The notes beneath the pieces were generated by a model. It did no database searches. It was not told where the DNA came from and was given only the letters and a program-made list of their open reading frames with translations. DNA of 64,000 bases from Ectocarpus siliculosus (Eukaryota; Sar; Phaeophyceae; Ectocarpales; Ectocarpaceae), in the NCBI GenBank assembly GCA_000310025.1, contig FN648395.1, positions 91,417-155,416 of the forward strand, given 5' to 3'. The position numbers and the translations under genes are program-made. Within the stretch, counting starts at the first letter, position 1. Every line of letters begins with the position of its first letter. Below are positions 47,408 to 56,506 of this stretch, piece by piece.

Positions 47408-47839
47408 GGTTAGGCACACGTGACAATAGAGACAGAGGGAATCTGATGCGTCGTTGATTGAGCACCTCTTTGCCTGTGCAGCGTGCCCGTCGGAGGCAGG
47501 CAAGCGGCGGCGAGATTAGGGGGACGGCGGAAAATGGGTCAGGGGAGTGGTAGGCGTGTGTGACGACATTTGAAACGGTGGTAAGACCACGGAGCCCCAC
47601 CGGACTGCCTGCGGGAATGCTGCTGCACTGCGCGGGCAGCACACGGCACCCAGGCTCCGGCTACAAACGGGTGAACCCAGACTCCGGCTTCTTTCTACGG
47701 TGTGTGCTTTAGACAGGGACATACCAGCTTGGGATGAGGCGGGTGATTGCATGTTGTCATCTATGGCGCGGTTTCCGTTTCGCTCTGTTTTCTATTGTGA
47801 GCTGCTGTGTTCATCTGTGGGGGGGTGCATAATTGTTGC
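47408..47839. other. 5' flank of YIP1 gene
   Basis: No gene is recognised. It should contain the YIP1 promoter and 5' UTR. The LTR element begins about 430 bp upstream of the YIP1 start codon. Confidence 0.45.
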
Positions 47840-47844
47840 AGGGC

Positions 47845-48185
47845 TATTAGATATATTGGGAGTACTCGTAGCATAGTATGACGGTTGAGATGTCCGGTAC
47901 GTACGTACGAAAGTAACAGTGATGAGATGCGGAGGGATAGGAACTTTCTACATATATTCCTTGGTTGCGAGAGGTATTTGGTGGAGATTCAGAGAGATTC
48001 GTTGAGTGACAAAGAGTGAAGGCGTGCCCAGATACCGTGAAGGTTTGACGAGCACTGGCACGCCCCCGACGAATACAATCCTTTTCGATACGTTTGCTAC
48101 ATGTTTCTACCCTTCCACGCCCCGCCATGAGCCACCCGCTTTGAGCTCCAAGCACAAAGAACCGAGCCACCCGAATTATCGATCA
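47845..48185 (+). repeat. 5' LTR
   Basis: Identical to 50593-50933. It includes CGGTACGTACGTACGAAAG and ends TTATCGATCA. The sequence immediately after it (CGCTAGCGTATGACACG) would be the primer binding site; I could not match it to a tRNA 3' end by eye. Confidence 0.93.
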
Positions 48186-48272
48186 CGCTAGCGTATGACA
48201 CGTCGTCTACGAGATTCGCGGTCGAGCTTGGTTTAGGAGCATCGCTTTGCGGCGATCAAGAGCAGGGTCACG

Positions 48273-48488
48273 ATGGCCACCAGGCGCGAAGATGAATCCC
48301 GCCCAGCAGCGGAAGCCCGCCAAGCAGCGGAGGACGCCAGGATCGAAGAACTGGTCAACCAGCGAGTAGCAGCTCGGATGAAACACGGGATCCCGAGCTG
48401 GAGTTGTGAGCTGCAGCTGGGTGTGACGACTGCTGCTGTCACCTACTGGAGATGCCAAGCAGCAACACCATCAGCATGCGTCTACTAG
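48273..48488 (+). CDS. Short frame inside the LTR element, possibly a gag remnant
   Basis: 71 codons starting MATRREDESRPAAEARQAAE, an Ala/Glu/Arg-rich helical segment, 87 bp after the 5' LTR. Position and composition suit a truncated gag N-terminus, but no family is recognised and the frame closes early. Confidence 0.35.
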   Translation: MATRREDESRPAAEARQAAEDARIEELVNQRVAARMKHGIPSWSCELQLGVTTAAVTYWRCQAATPSACVY

Positions 48489-48718
48489 GGTCGTAGATCC
48501 GCTCAGGCACGTGATGATCTGTTGATCGTATTACGTCTGAAGTGGTTACTGTGTGCGTGCATGTTGGTCTTCGTAGATTTCGTTTGGGTGTGTACCTTCA
48601 GCACACCAAGTTGCGTTTCTTCTGCATACGTACGTACGTGTCTTCTTTAATCGTGTTATTTCCGAGGTAGACTACAGCAGTAGCAGTAGACCCCTTCCCA
48701 GGGCGTTTTATTCTAAAT

Positions 48719-49120
48719 AAGGTTGCCAGTCACCCACAAAAACTGCGAGGTTGTATGGCTGCTACGCCACGTAAGGTTGCCAGTCATCCACAAAACTGCG
48801 AGGTTATATGGCTGCTACGCCACGTAAGGTTGCCAGTCACCCACAAAAACTGCGAGGTTGTATGGCTGCTACGCCACGTAAGGTTGCCAGTCATCCACAA
48901 AACTGCGAGGTTATATGGCTGCTACGCCACGTAAGGTTGCCAGTCACCCACAAAAACTGCGAGGTTGTATGGCTGCTACGCCACGTAAGGTTGCCAGTCA
49001 TCCACAAAACTGCGAGGTTATATGGCTGCTACGCCACGTAAGGTTGCCAGTCACCCACAAAAACTGTGAGGTTATATGGCTGCTACGCCACGTAAGGTTG
49101 CCAGTCACCCACAAAAACTG
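48719..49120. repeat. Satellite of alternating 54- and 53-bp monomers (107-bp higher-order unit)
   Basis: Monomers begin AAGGTTGCCAGTCA at 48719, 48773, 48826, 48880, 48933, 48987, 49040 and 49094 (the last truncated). Type A has CACCCACAAAAACTGCGAGG then TTGTATGG. Type B has CATCCACAAAACTGCGAGG then TTATATGG. They alternate A-B-A-B-A-B and then end in A-like units. The array is wholly inside the LTR element. Confidence 0.95.
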
Positions 49121-50592
49121 AAAGATTAGATGAGATTGACAGCGAATCCTATCCAAGCTGCTGCATACCTTCTTGAGTTTTTGAACTTTATGGAAATGCC
49201 TTGTCCCGGATGTTTCAAAAATCCAGAGATTGATCTCCGATTCAATTGTTTTTGCTTTTACGTTGATACGGGGATATGCGAAGGCGTCATGAACCTTTGT
49301 ACCCTCTACCGACCATGAGTTGCGGGTTCTGTTCGTTGCATGTCAAACGGTAGGATTTGCAGGGGACACACTTGGAAATTTGGTCAGGGGCCTGTGTAAC
49401 CGACAGGATTACATCGAGAGAGATGATCTCCATTTCGGACCAGAACACTATCTGCACGAAAGCAGCGCAGTGGTAGTACACCAGTAAGAAGATGTGTTGG
49501 GTTGTTGATCCGAAACACTGCTGTATAAGCTCTAACATGGGTCCAACATTGTTGTTTGCGTGACCGAGGAATAATTAACCTTGTCAGACAAATCACAAGA
49601 ATCGTTGTGCCTTTTTTGCGAAAGAGGAGTAATTAACCTCAGTCGCAGATTGGCATTCGATTTGATAGGTAACCATGATGTCATATAGAATGCGAAAGAC
49701 AACAATCACTGCTGCGCAGAACAGGGGGCGTATTGCAAGGTATTCTCCCCAGCAGTGCCACGTGCTGAATTGACGCTTTGGGTGACTGATTTTGCCTTTG
49801 CCTTCCCCTTTCGAATGCGCAATCTCCCCTGCACTGTCGAGTCAATCCCTCCGGAGAGACAGCTGTACACACCCCATCCAGACGGATACGTGACACCTGA
49901 TGAAGCCCGAGCCGCGGCAATGCCAGCAGAAAAGGGTGCCCGCGGCAGAGGCGAGGGTGGCTACCGCGGGGAAGAAGCAGTGGCAGGAGGAATGGATGAA
50001 AGCGCCGGGGTTGATGGGCCGGCAAATGTAGGAGTTTGAGTTTTGAAAGGATTTGTTTGGTATTGGTTTGGGTTTGGGTTTTGGTGTTGGATTGGATTTT
50101 TGTCTTGGAATTTGCGATGCTGGAGGATTGTTTTTCCATGAGTTTTCGACTGGATGAATTTCGAATGTTGTTGTTCTTTTGGTCTTTGGTTCTGACTCCG
50201 ACCCTTCTAAAGGCAGGTGGTGGATCTCCCAGATCAGGGGGGCACGATGTTCTTTCGGAAGGAAATAATGTAGCTGATGGTTGAATAATGGAGCATGGAT
50301 CTACGTAGATTATAGTTGGTAGATTGTCGGGTATGATCGTGAGCAAGGAGTCTTTTGCATTGCACCGTGGCTTTGTGATGAACTTGCAGTGAAGGAAGTG
50401 TTTTGGGGTCGATTCGTATTCTGTGATGGAGAGAGAGAGAGAGAGACGAGATTGGACAAGAGAAAAGAGAGAGTCTGGTGAAGGTTGGAGGAGTGTTTGT
50501 TGTGTTAAAGTTTTTTTTTGTTTGTTTTGGAGAGATGGTAAAGAGGAATTTGGTTTTTCTCGGAGCATGACGATGCATACGAGTAGGGGGGC

Positions 50593-50933
50593 TATTAGAT
50601 ATATTGGGAGTACTCGTAGCATAGTATGACGGTTGAGATGTCCGGTACGTACGTACGAAAGTAACAGTGATGAGATGCGGAGGGATAGGAACTTTCTACA
50701 TATATTCCTTGGTTGCGAGAGGTATTTGGTGGAGATTCAGAGAGATTCGTTGAGTGACAAAGAGTGAAGGCGTGCCCAGATACCGTGAAGGTTTGACGAG
50801 CACTGGCACGCCCCCGACGAATACAATCCTTTTCGATACGTTTGCTACATGTTTCTACCCTTCCACGCCCCGCCATGAGCCACCCGCTTTGAGCTCCAAG
50901 CACAAAGAACCGAGCCACCCGAATTATCGATCA
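50593..50933 (+). repeat. 3' LTR
   Basis: Identical to 47845-48185. Preceded by a polypurine tract and followed by the AGGGC target duplication. Confidence 0.93.
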
Positions 50934-51435
50934 AGGGCCTCCTCCACCTGAAGATGGATAGAGCCATCTTGTCGATGCCTGACAATAAGATACTTGTGGG
51001 CATTTCATAGTCTATGCCGGAAGTGGGGGAGAGCTCTTTATGCACAGCACCCAATGTCCCGCACCAACCAATAGACAAATAGCGGGGAGACTTTTTCATA
51101 ATTGCCTCTTGCGGAGAACATTGGCTTCACTCCATCGTATATACCGTGATAGACTACAACTTCACAGATATGCATTTTTTCGGCGTGTAATTTTTCGGCG
51201 GCCCGAAAAATTCCGACAACAACCCAGTCGCAGGCGATGTCACTGCAATTTCAGTGGTGCGGATTCGCGAAACCAATTCTGCTTTTATTAACAAGCCAGA
51301 CATCACACGTCGCCGATCAGCCGCATACTATGTGTTCTCCTCCCAACCCCTCCTGCCACGCTTTTCACTCACAACTGTTAGAGAAGGGGTTTGGGGGGGG
51401 TCATTCCATGTTTTCCTGCCCAATATTTGTTGCAA

Positions 51436-52490
51436 GATTGTTTGTTTGCCGGTGGAAAAGTTGTCAGCTCGGCTGAAAGCGGCGAGTTGACAATTTTCGA
51501 GGCGTCCCAAGTGCTCTTTGTGACCTGGCGGCCCATCCGCAACATCCTCTTTGCATCGCAATCAGTCGCCGACTCCGCCATGAAAAACGAACGTTGCATT
51601 GCACACGAAAAGGAATCTTAGGCACCCCAGATGCGCACGGGCGATCATGGCAACGAAAGATGAGTCAGGAGCTCACAAGAAAACATGTTTCTGTCATGTC
51701 TTGTCTCGAACCAGCGCCAAGAATCCTTCCAACACAGCAGCAGTAGTAGTGTACGGACTACCTTGTTTGACCCAGCAACAGATGACACACCCATGTCGAT
51801 CCCACACTTGATATTGAACGTGTGACGGTAAAACCTTGAGGGATGTCCTCTACAGCCACCCACTGCTTTCATCGGGTGGGAAGTGAGTTGGTTTTGACGT
51901 GCTTCGATCAAGAGTAAGGAGAGTCGCTCGCGACGGGCACATCGCATGACGAAAATTCTTTTTCGCGTTGAATTTGCAGGGGGAAATGGCCGTTGTGTGT
52001 TGCAAGGAACGATGCATGATGTTGAGAGAGGCTATACCTGTTGTGAGCTTGTTTTGAAGCAGGTCAAAACCAACTCACTTGCCACTCGATGAAGGTAGTG
52101 GCTTTAGAGCACAACGCTGATCGTTTTACTATCAGACATTGTTACCAAGTGTTGGATCGACATGGGTATCATCTGCTGTCGAGTCAACCAAGTTGTAAAC
52201 GTCTTTTGACTGATTGTAGTATGTTGGACGGATTCTTGGTTGCCCTTCGGAACAATCCATGATAAAAACATGAGTTGGTGAGCGCCTGACTCATCTTTCG
52301 CTCGATACCATGAGCATCCGTGGCGACACGATGGATATCTGGGGTGCGAAAACAAGCTTCACGAGTGCGCCACGTTCATTTTTCATTTGCAGAGTCGGCG
52401 ATTGCGATACAGCAGGAATCGCACCACGCCACCAGCAGGTGTTGAAAATTTGGAGAACAGTAGCTGTGACCCGAGCTGATTTCTTTTCTA
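51436..52490. mobile_element. Imperfect 1-kb foldback (inverted repeat) element
   Basis: The left arm (51436-51912) and right arm (52053-52490) are diverged inverted copies around a loop of about 140 bp. Examples: CGAAAGATGAGTCAGG at 51653 matches the reverse complement near 52300; AAGTGAGTTGGTTTTGAC at 51884 matches the reverse complement near 52070; GCAATCAGTCGCCGACTC at 51558 matches that near 52400. Indels are frequent. Neither arm has an intact ORF. It could be an old foldback transposon or an inverted duplication of a decayed gene. Confidence 0.78.
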
Positions 52491-52787
52491 ACGACAAACA
52501 CCCAACCTTGCGAGAAACTGGATAGGACAGGAAAACATGCCTTGATCCCCACTACCCCTTCTCTGACAGTTGGGAGTACAAAGCGGGGCAGGATAGGTGG
52601 GCGGACGCCACAGCGCCCACGTGTGGATGTGGTCCATATCGGTCATCTGGCTCGTTTTTCAAAGAGCCAAGAATTGGTATGACTGCGAAAAAAGAGCAGT
52701 GGCATCGCCTTGCGGCTGGGGCGTTCTAGGAACTTTTCGGTCCGAGACATTTGGTGTCTATCCTTTCAAGGGTGTGTTTAGTAAAGT

Positions 52788-53340
52788 ATTACTAAACGCC
52801 GTACTCAGAGTGTTGTGAGGAAGTATACTCAAACTCAGTTGGTGAGTACGGTTGAGTAGTTTTGAAGTGCTTACTAAAAACGCTTGAGTACGGATGAGTA
52901 TTTTCGAAATACCTACTCAAAGGCTTCAGTAAAAGTTGAGTATTTCTGAAAAACTTGCTCAAGGATTTACTCAAGGTTGAGTAAATATACTCGAGTAGCT
53001 GAGTACGCCTGAAGTAGTTTTGAAATACTGACTCAATCTCCTGAGTATCGATGAGTTTTTTTGAAATACTTACTAGAGAATCCGAGTACGGATGAGTATA
53101 TTTGAAGTACTTACTCAAGGAAATGCTCAACGGATGAGTAAAATACTCATGTATGTGAGTACGCACGAGTAATTTTAAAATACTTACTCAACCTGCCGAG
53201 TATCGATGAGTATTTTTGAAATACTTACTCAAACGGTTGAGTACAGACGAGTGTTTTCGAAATACTTATTCAACCTCCTCAAGTACTTACTCCGTCTTCG
53301 ACTATGGTTCAGTAGTACTCTACCCCTGGAAAAATACTAA
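52788..53340. repeat. Left subterminal array of TACTCA/TGAGTA motifs
   Basis: Irregular units of about 50-60 bp, each containing a small palindrome such as GAGTATTTTTGAAATACTTACTCAA split by an AT-rich centre. Segments such as AGGCTTCAGTAAAAGTTGAG recur in the same order in the right array (53895-54423), so the two arrays are partly direct copies as well as internally palindromic. Confidence 0.88.
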
Positions 53341-53632
53341 TATCCGGTGATTACCACCGAGACTAAAAGCTGACTATGATGACGTCGTCAGAGGTGCGGG
53401 GCATTTTCTGCGGGCCTTGCGTGCACCACCGCCACACACTCCGCTGATGCACACGATTGCTCGCGTGCTCGCGGCTCGCGACTAAAGCGATACTCAATAC
53501 TCATCGGGTAGAGGTAGCGGCGAGGTTCCTAAGTGACGCAGCTGCTGCGAATGCAAAAGCACCCGCCGGTGCAGCACCCTTGGAGGCTGCGTAAGCAGCA
53601 GCAGCAGATTCTGAGGTGATCGAGATCGAACG

Positions 53633-53887
53633 GTGCGCGTCAGAGAACCGGCTGTTGCTTACAGCACGGTGAACTCCGAAGTGTACTCTGTGACGGCGGA
53701 AACGGTGTCCGCCGTCAAGAACTTAAAAACACCAGACGGTTTCCGGCAGGAAGGGGCTCGCGAGGACTCCTCTCTCTTCTCTGTGGGAAACTATTGCAAG
53801 CCCCTCGGAACCCCACGGGGCAAGACCTACATCGAGAAGTTATACAATATGACGTACTTACTGAAATGCCAGGGTACGCGCGAGTAG
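53633..53887 (+). CDS. Small open frame in the centre of the hAT-like element
   Basis: 84 codons, containing YSVTAETVSAVKNLKTPDGF. No family is recognised. It runs into the edge of the right array. It may be chance or a captured fragment. Confidence 0.2.
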   Translation: MRVREPAVAYSTVNSEVYSVTAETVSAVKNLKTPDGFRQEGAREDSSLFSVGNYCKPLGTPRGKTYIEKLYNMTYLLKCQGTRE

Positions 53888-53894
53888 TTCTGAA

Positions 53895-54423
53895 ATACTC
53901 ATACTTTAGTATTGGTGAGTAGTTTTGAAATCCCTACTAAAACCTGAGCACGAATGGTATCTTCGAAATACCTACTCAAAGGCTTCAGTAAAAGTTGAGT
54001 ATTTTTTAAATACTTACTCAAGGATTTACTCAGTTGAGTTAATATACTCGAGTAGCTGAGTACGCCTGAGTAGTTTTGAAATACTTACTCAATCTCCTGG
54101 GTATCGATGAGTATTTTTGAAATACTTACTCGAAAATCCGAGTACGGATGAGAATATTTGAAGGACTTACTCAAAGGCTTTAGTATTTGTTGAGTATTTT
54201 TGAAAAACTTACTCAAGGAAATGCTCAACGGATGAGTAAAACACTCAAGTATGTGAGTACGCACGAGAAATTTTAAAATACTTACTCAAACGGTTGAGTA
54301 CACATGAGTATGTTTTAAATATTTACTCAAACGGTTGAGTACACACGAGTATTTTGGAAATACTTACTCAAGGGCATTGCTCAAGGTTGAGTATTTACTG
54401 AAAAAATACTTGAGTATGAGTAC
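53895..54423. repeat. Right subterminal array of TACTCA/TGAGTA motifs
   Basis: The same motif family as the left array. It contains repeated GAGTATTTTTGAAATACTTA and ends at the right inverted repeat. Confidence 0.88.
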
Positions 54424-54452
54424 ACTTTACTAAACACACTCTTGTATTCTTT

Positions 54453-55347
54453 GACTGCAGTCACTCACTTCGTTTCCCATGCTTTGTGCTGCAAGGATGC
54501 CAGACTGGTGGATGAGACGCAACAATTACGGGGCTGGTAACCCAAAATGTTAAGTGAAACCCCATATAGGTGGCGCGGTGGCGAAACCGGATTTGACTTG
54601 TCGTCCAATCTGGTCGTTCAATACTTGTAACCGAAAAATGATTTCAAGAAAATAACAGTGGCAACAAGATTATTGAGGTTGGGGACAGGGCGAGATCCAG
54701 AACGCGCCACCGTGAAACAGCGCGTTCACTCTTGTACGCTGTTATTGATAGTGTAGATGCACGTCACCACACCCGAAGAGATGCTGAGCAGGCATTGGGG
54801 GCTATTGGTCGATATTAATTTGTCGCAGGTACGGGGAGGGAGGCTGGACGAGGCAGTTTCTTTTTCATCTCGGACTGGGAATGACAGTCTATGGGGCGCT
54901 AGCCGGGCGCATCAGTGTGGTTTCGTGGCGCACTATTGAGAATATGCTATTCCTATGGAGACGAATTGGGCGCATGCCTGCATCACAACGACAGTAGTTC
55001 ACACACCAAATGACTGCGATCAGCTCCACCGCCTTAAATGTGTGCACTCGCCTGGCGTTGTTGTAATACGCGCGACACAACAGAGATACAGAGTTAGCGT
55101 CAGAACTTGAGGTGTCACGTGACTGCTTGAAGACGAAATCTATGCCCGCGCTAGTTTATACTTGTCGCTACTGACACCTTGGTACCAGGATCATTGAACT
55201 TAGGTGCAAGCCAGCTAGTGAATACGGCAGAGCTGGTTTTTCCTGCAAGACACCGAAGGGGAAGCAGCGACAATCAACTACAAGAGGCGTGGGCGTAAAC
55301 CAACACCGGTATAAACAACGCAGGGGCTCCTACGCCCACCAAGAAAC
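54453..55347. other. Region upstream of the EsV-1-7 gene
   Basis: No gene is recognised. Short open frames only. It should contain the promoter of the EsV-1-7 repeat gene. Confidence 0.4.
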
Positions 55348-56506
55348 ATGGGAAGGGTCTGCGAACAACCGAACTGCCTCAAACTAGCCAGGTACGGCAT
55401 TGAAGGGAGCCGTAGGCGGCAATTCTGCTCTAGGCACGTTGCTGAAGGGATGGTCGATGTCTGCAGCAAAGGGTGTCGCCACGAAGGCTGTTCGAAGTAT
55501 CCTTCGTTCGGTGTCAAGCGGAGCGGTAGACGGCAGTTCTGCACTAGGCATGCTGCACACGGGATGGTCGATGTCTCGAGCAAAACGTGTCGCCAGGAAG
55601 GCTGTTCGAAGCATCCTTCGTTCGGCGTCAAGGGGAGCGGCAGGCGGCAGTTCTGCGCTAGACATGCTGCAGACGGGATGGTCGATGTCCGCAAAAGGTG
55701 CCGCCAGGAAGGCTGTTCGAAGTATACTTCTTTCGGCGTCAAGGGGAGCGGCAAACGGATGTTTAGCTCTCAGCACGCTAAAGATGGGATGATGGATATC
55801 GTCAGCAAGAGGTGCACCCAGGGAGACTGCCTGAAGTATGCGAGGTATGGCGTGGGCGGCACTGGGAAACGAGAATTCTGCTCCGAACATGCGTTAGAGG
55901 GAATGACTGATATCAACGGCAAGAGGTGCGATCGTGCAGAATGCTCAAATGCACCGACTCACGGAGCGAAAGGAAGCGGCGTCGTGACGGTCTGCGCTGC
56001 ACACGTGGAGCAGGGAATGGTTCATATCGCAGTAGTAAACATAGACGTGCGCCCGCCGAGGGTGCTCAAAGCTCGCAAAGTTCGGCGTGGAAGGAAGTGG
56101 CGAGCGTGAATTTTGTGAGTTACACGCTAGACTTGGGATTGTAGGCCTGGAAACGGGCGAGTGCTCCCACAATGGCTGCTTCAATCGGGTGTCAACGGGG
56201 TTGCCAGGAAATGTCAAGCGAGGGCTGTGCCCCGACCACACTGGTGACAACGCCGCGAGGCCAGGCGGATTCCGCCAGTTCGTCACCAGGCTTCGACGTA
56301 GTGCCATTGCACCAAGAGTCTCAATCCACTCGGTCGAGGTAAAGTCAGAGTTTGAAGACCACCGGGTCTCATCAAAACCCGCCGTTCTTGAAGAACACTG
56401 GGTCTCATCAAAACCCGCCATTCCATCAAACCAAGAGGTGTTGGAGGCAGATGTCTCAGGGGCGGTACCCGCCAACAAGATCGAAGCGGGGGGTTCCTTC
56501 CAGTAG
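55348..56506 (+). pseudogene. EsV-1-7 repeat protein gene, interrupted by one apparent frameshift
   Basis: Eight tandem Cys/His repeats of about 38 residues with the spacing C-x4-C-x16-C-x2-H. This is the EsV-1-7 domain, known from a phaeovirus and from a large brown-algal family that includes the developmental regulator IMM. Repeats 1-6 lie in the frame from 55348 to the stop at 56109. Repeats 7 and 8 continue in another frame from about 56056 to 56506, followed by a Ser/Glu-rich tail with two RVSSKPA/WVSSKPA motifs. The break falls in the linker after repeat 6 (about 56030-56056). It may be a real mutation, an assembly error or a small unrecognised intron. Repeat 4 lacks its third Cys (RMFSSQH). 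Repeats 2-4 are nearly identical at DNA level, suggesting recent internal expansion. No other intron is needed. The role is unknown; the repeats are probably zinc-binding. Confidence 0.85.

Larger units (their letters stand above)
47845..50933 (+). mobile_element. Non-autonomous LTR retrotransposon, 3.1 kb
   Basis: Two LTRs of 341 bp (47845-48185 and 50593-50933) are identical base for base. A 5-bp target duplication AGGGC flanks the element (47840-47844 and 50934-50938). A polypurine tract GAGTAGGGGGG lies just 5' of the right LTR, giving plus orientation. The LTR begins TATTAG and ends GATCA, so the usual TG start is absent. The 2.4-kb interior has no RT, integrase or protease motif. It carries a short gag-like frame at the left, a satellite array (48719-49120) and a Gly/Glu-rich frame at 49755-50039. 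Identical LTRs imply a recent insertion mobilised in trans. Confidence 0.9.
52767..54444. mobile_element. hAT-like non-autonomous DNA transposon, 1.68 kb
   Basis: Terminal inverted repeats of 21 bp with one mismatch start CAAG(G/A) and continue GTGTGTTTAGTAAAGT (52767-52787 and 54424-54444). They are flanked by an 8-bp duplication with one mismatch: TATCCTTT at 52759-52766 and TATTCTTT at 54445-54452. An 8-bp target site and a CA..G-starting terminus fit hAT. Inside each end lies a 540-570 bp array of TACTCA/TGAGTA motifs; the middle (53340-53880) is non-repetitive and has no transposase. Confidence 0.85.

Noticed and set aside
47847-48170. Identical 107-codon minus-strand frames at 47847-48170 and 50595-50918
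   Set aside because: They lie within the two LTRs and are identical because the LTRs are.
48719-49120. CRISPR-like regular repeat
   Set aside because: The repeats are contiguous 53/54-bp monomers with no spacers, inside a eukaryotic LTR element.
49681-50622. 313-codon minus-strand open frame, the longest in the window
   Set aside because: It runs antisense through the interior and polypurine tract of the LTR element. Its composition is low complexity (Q/K/T/P-rich), it shows no motif, and it ends at the LTR boundary.
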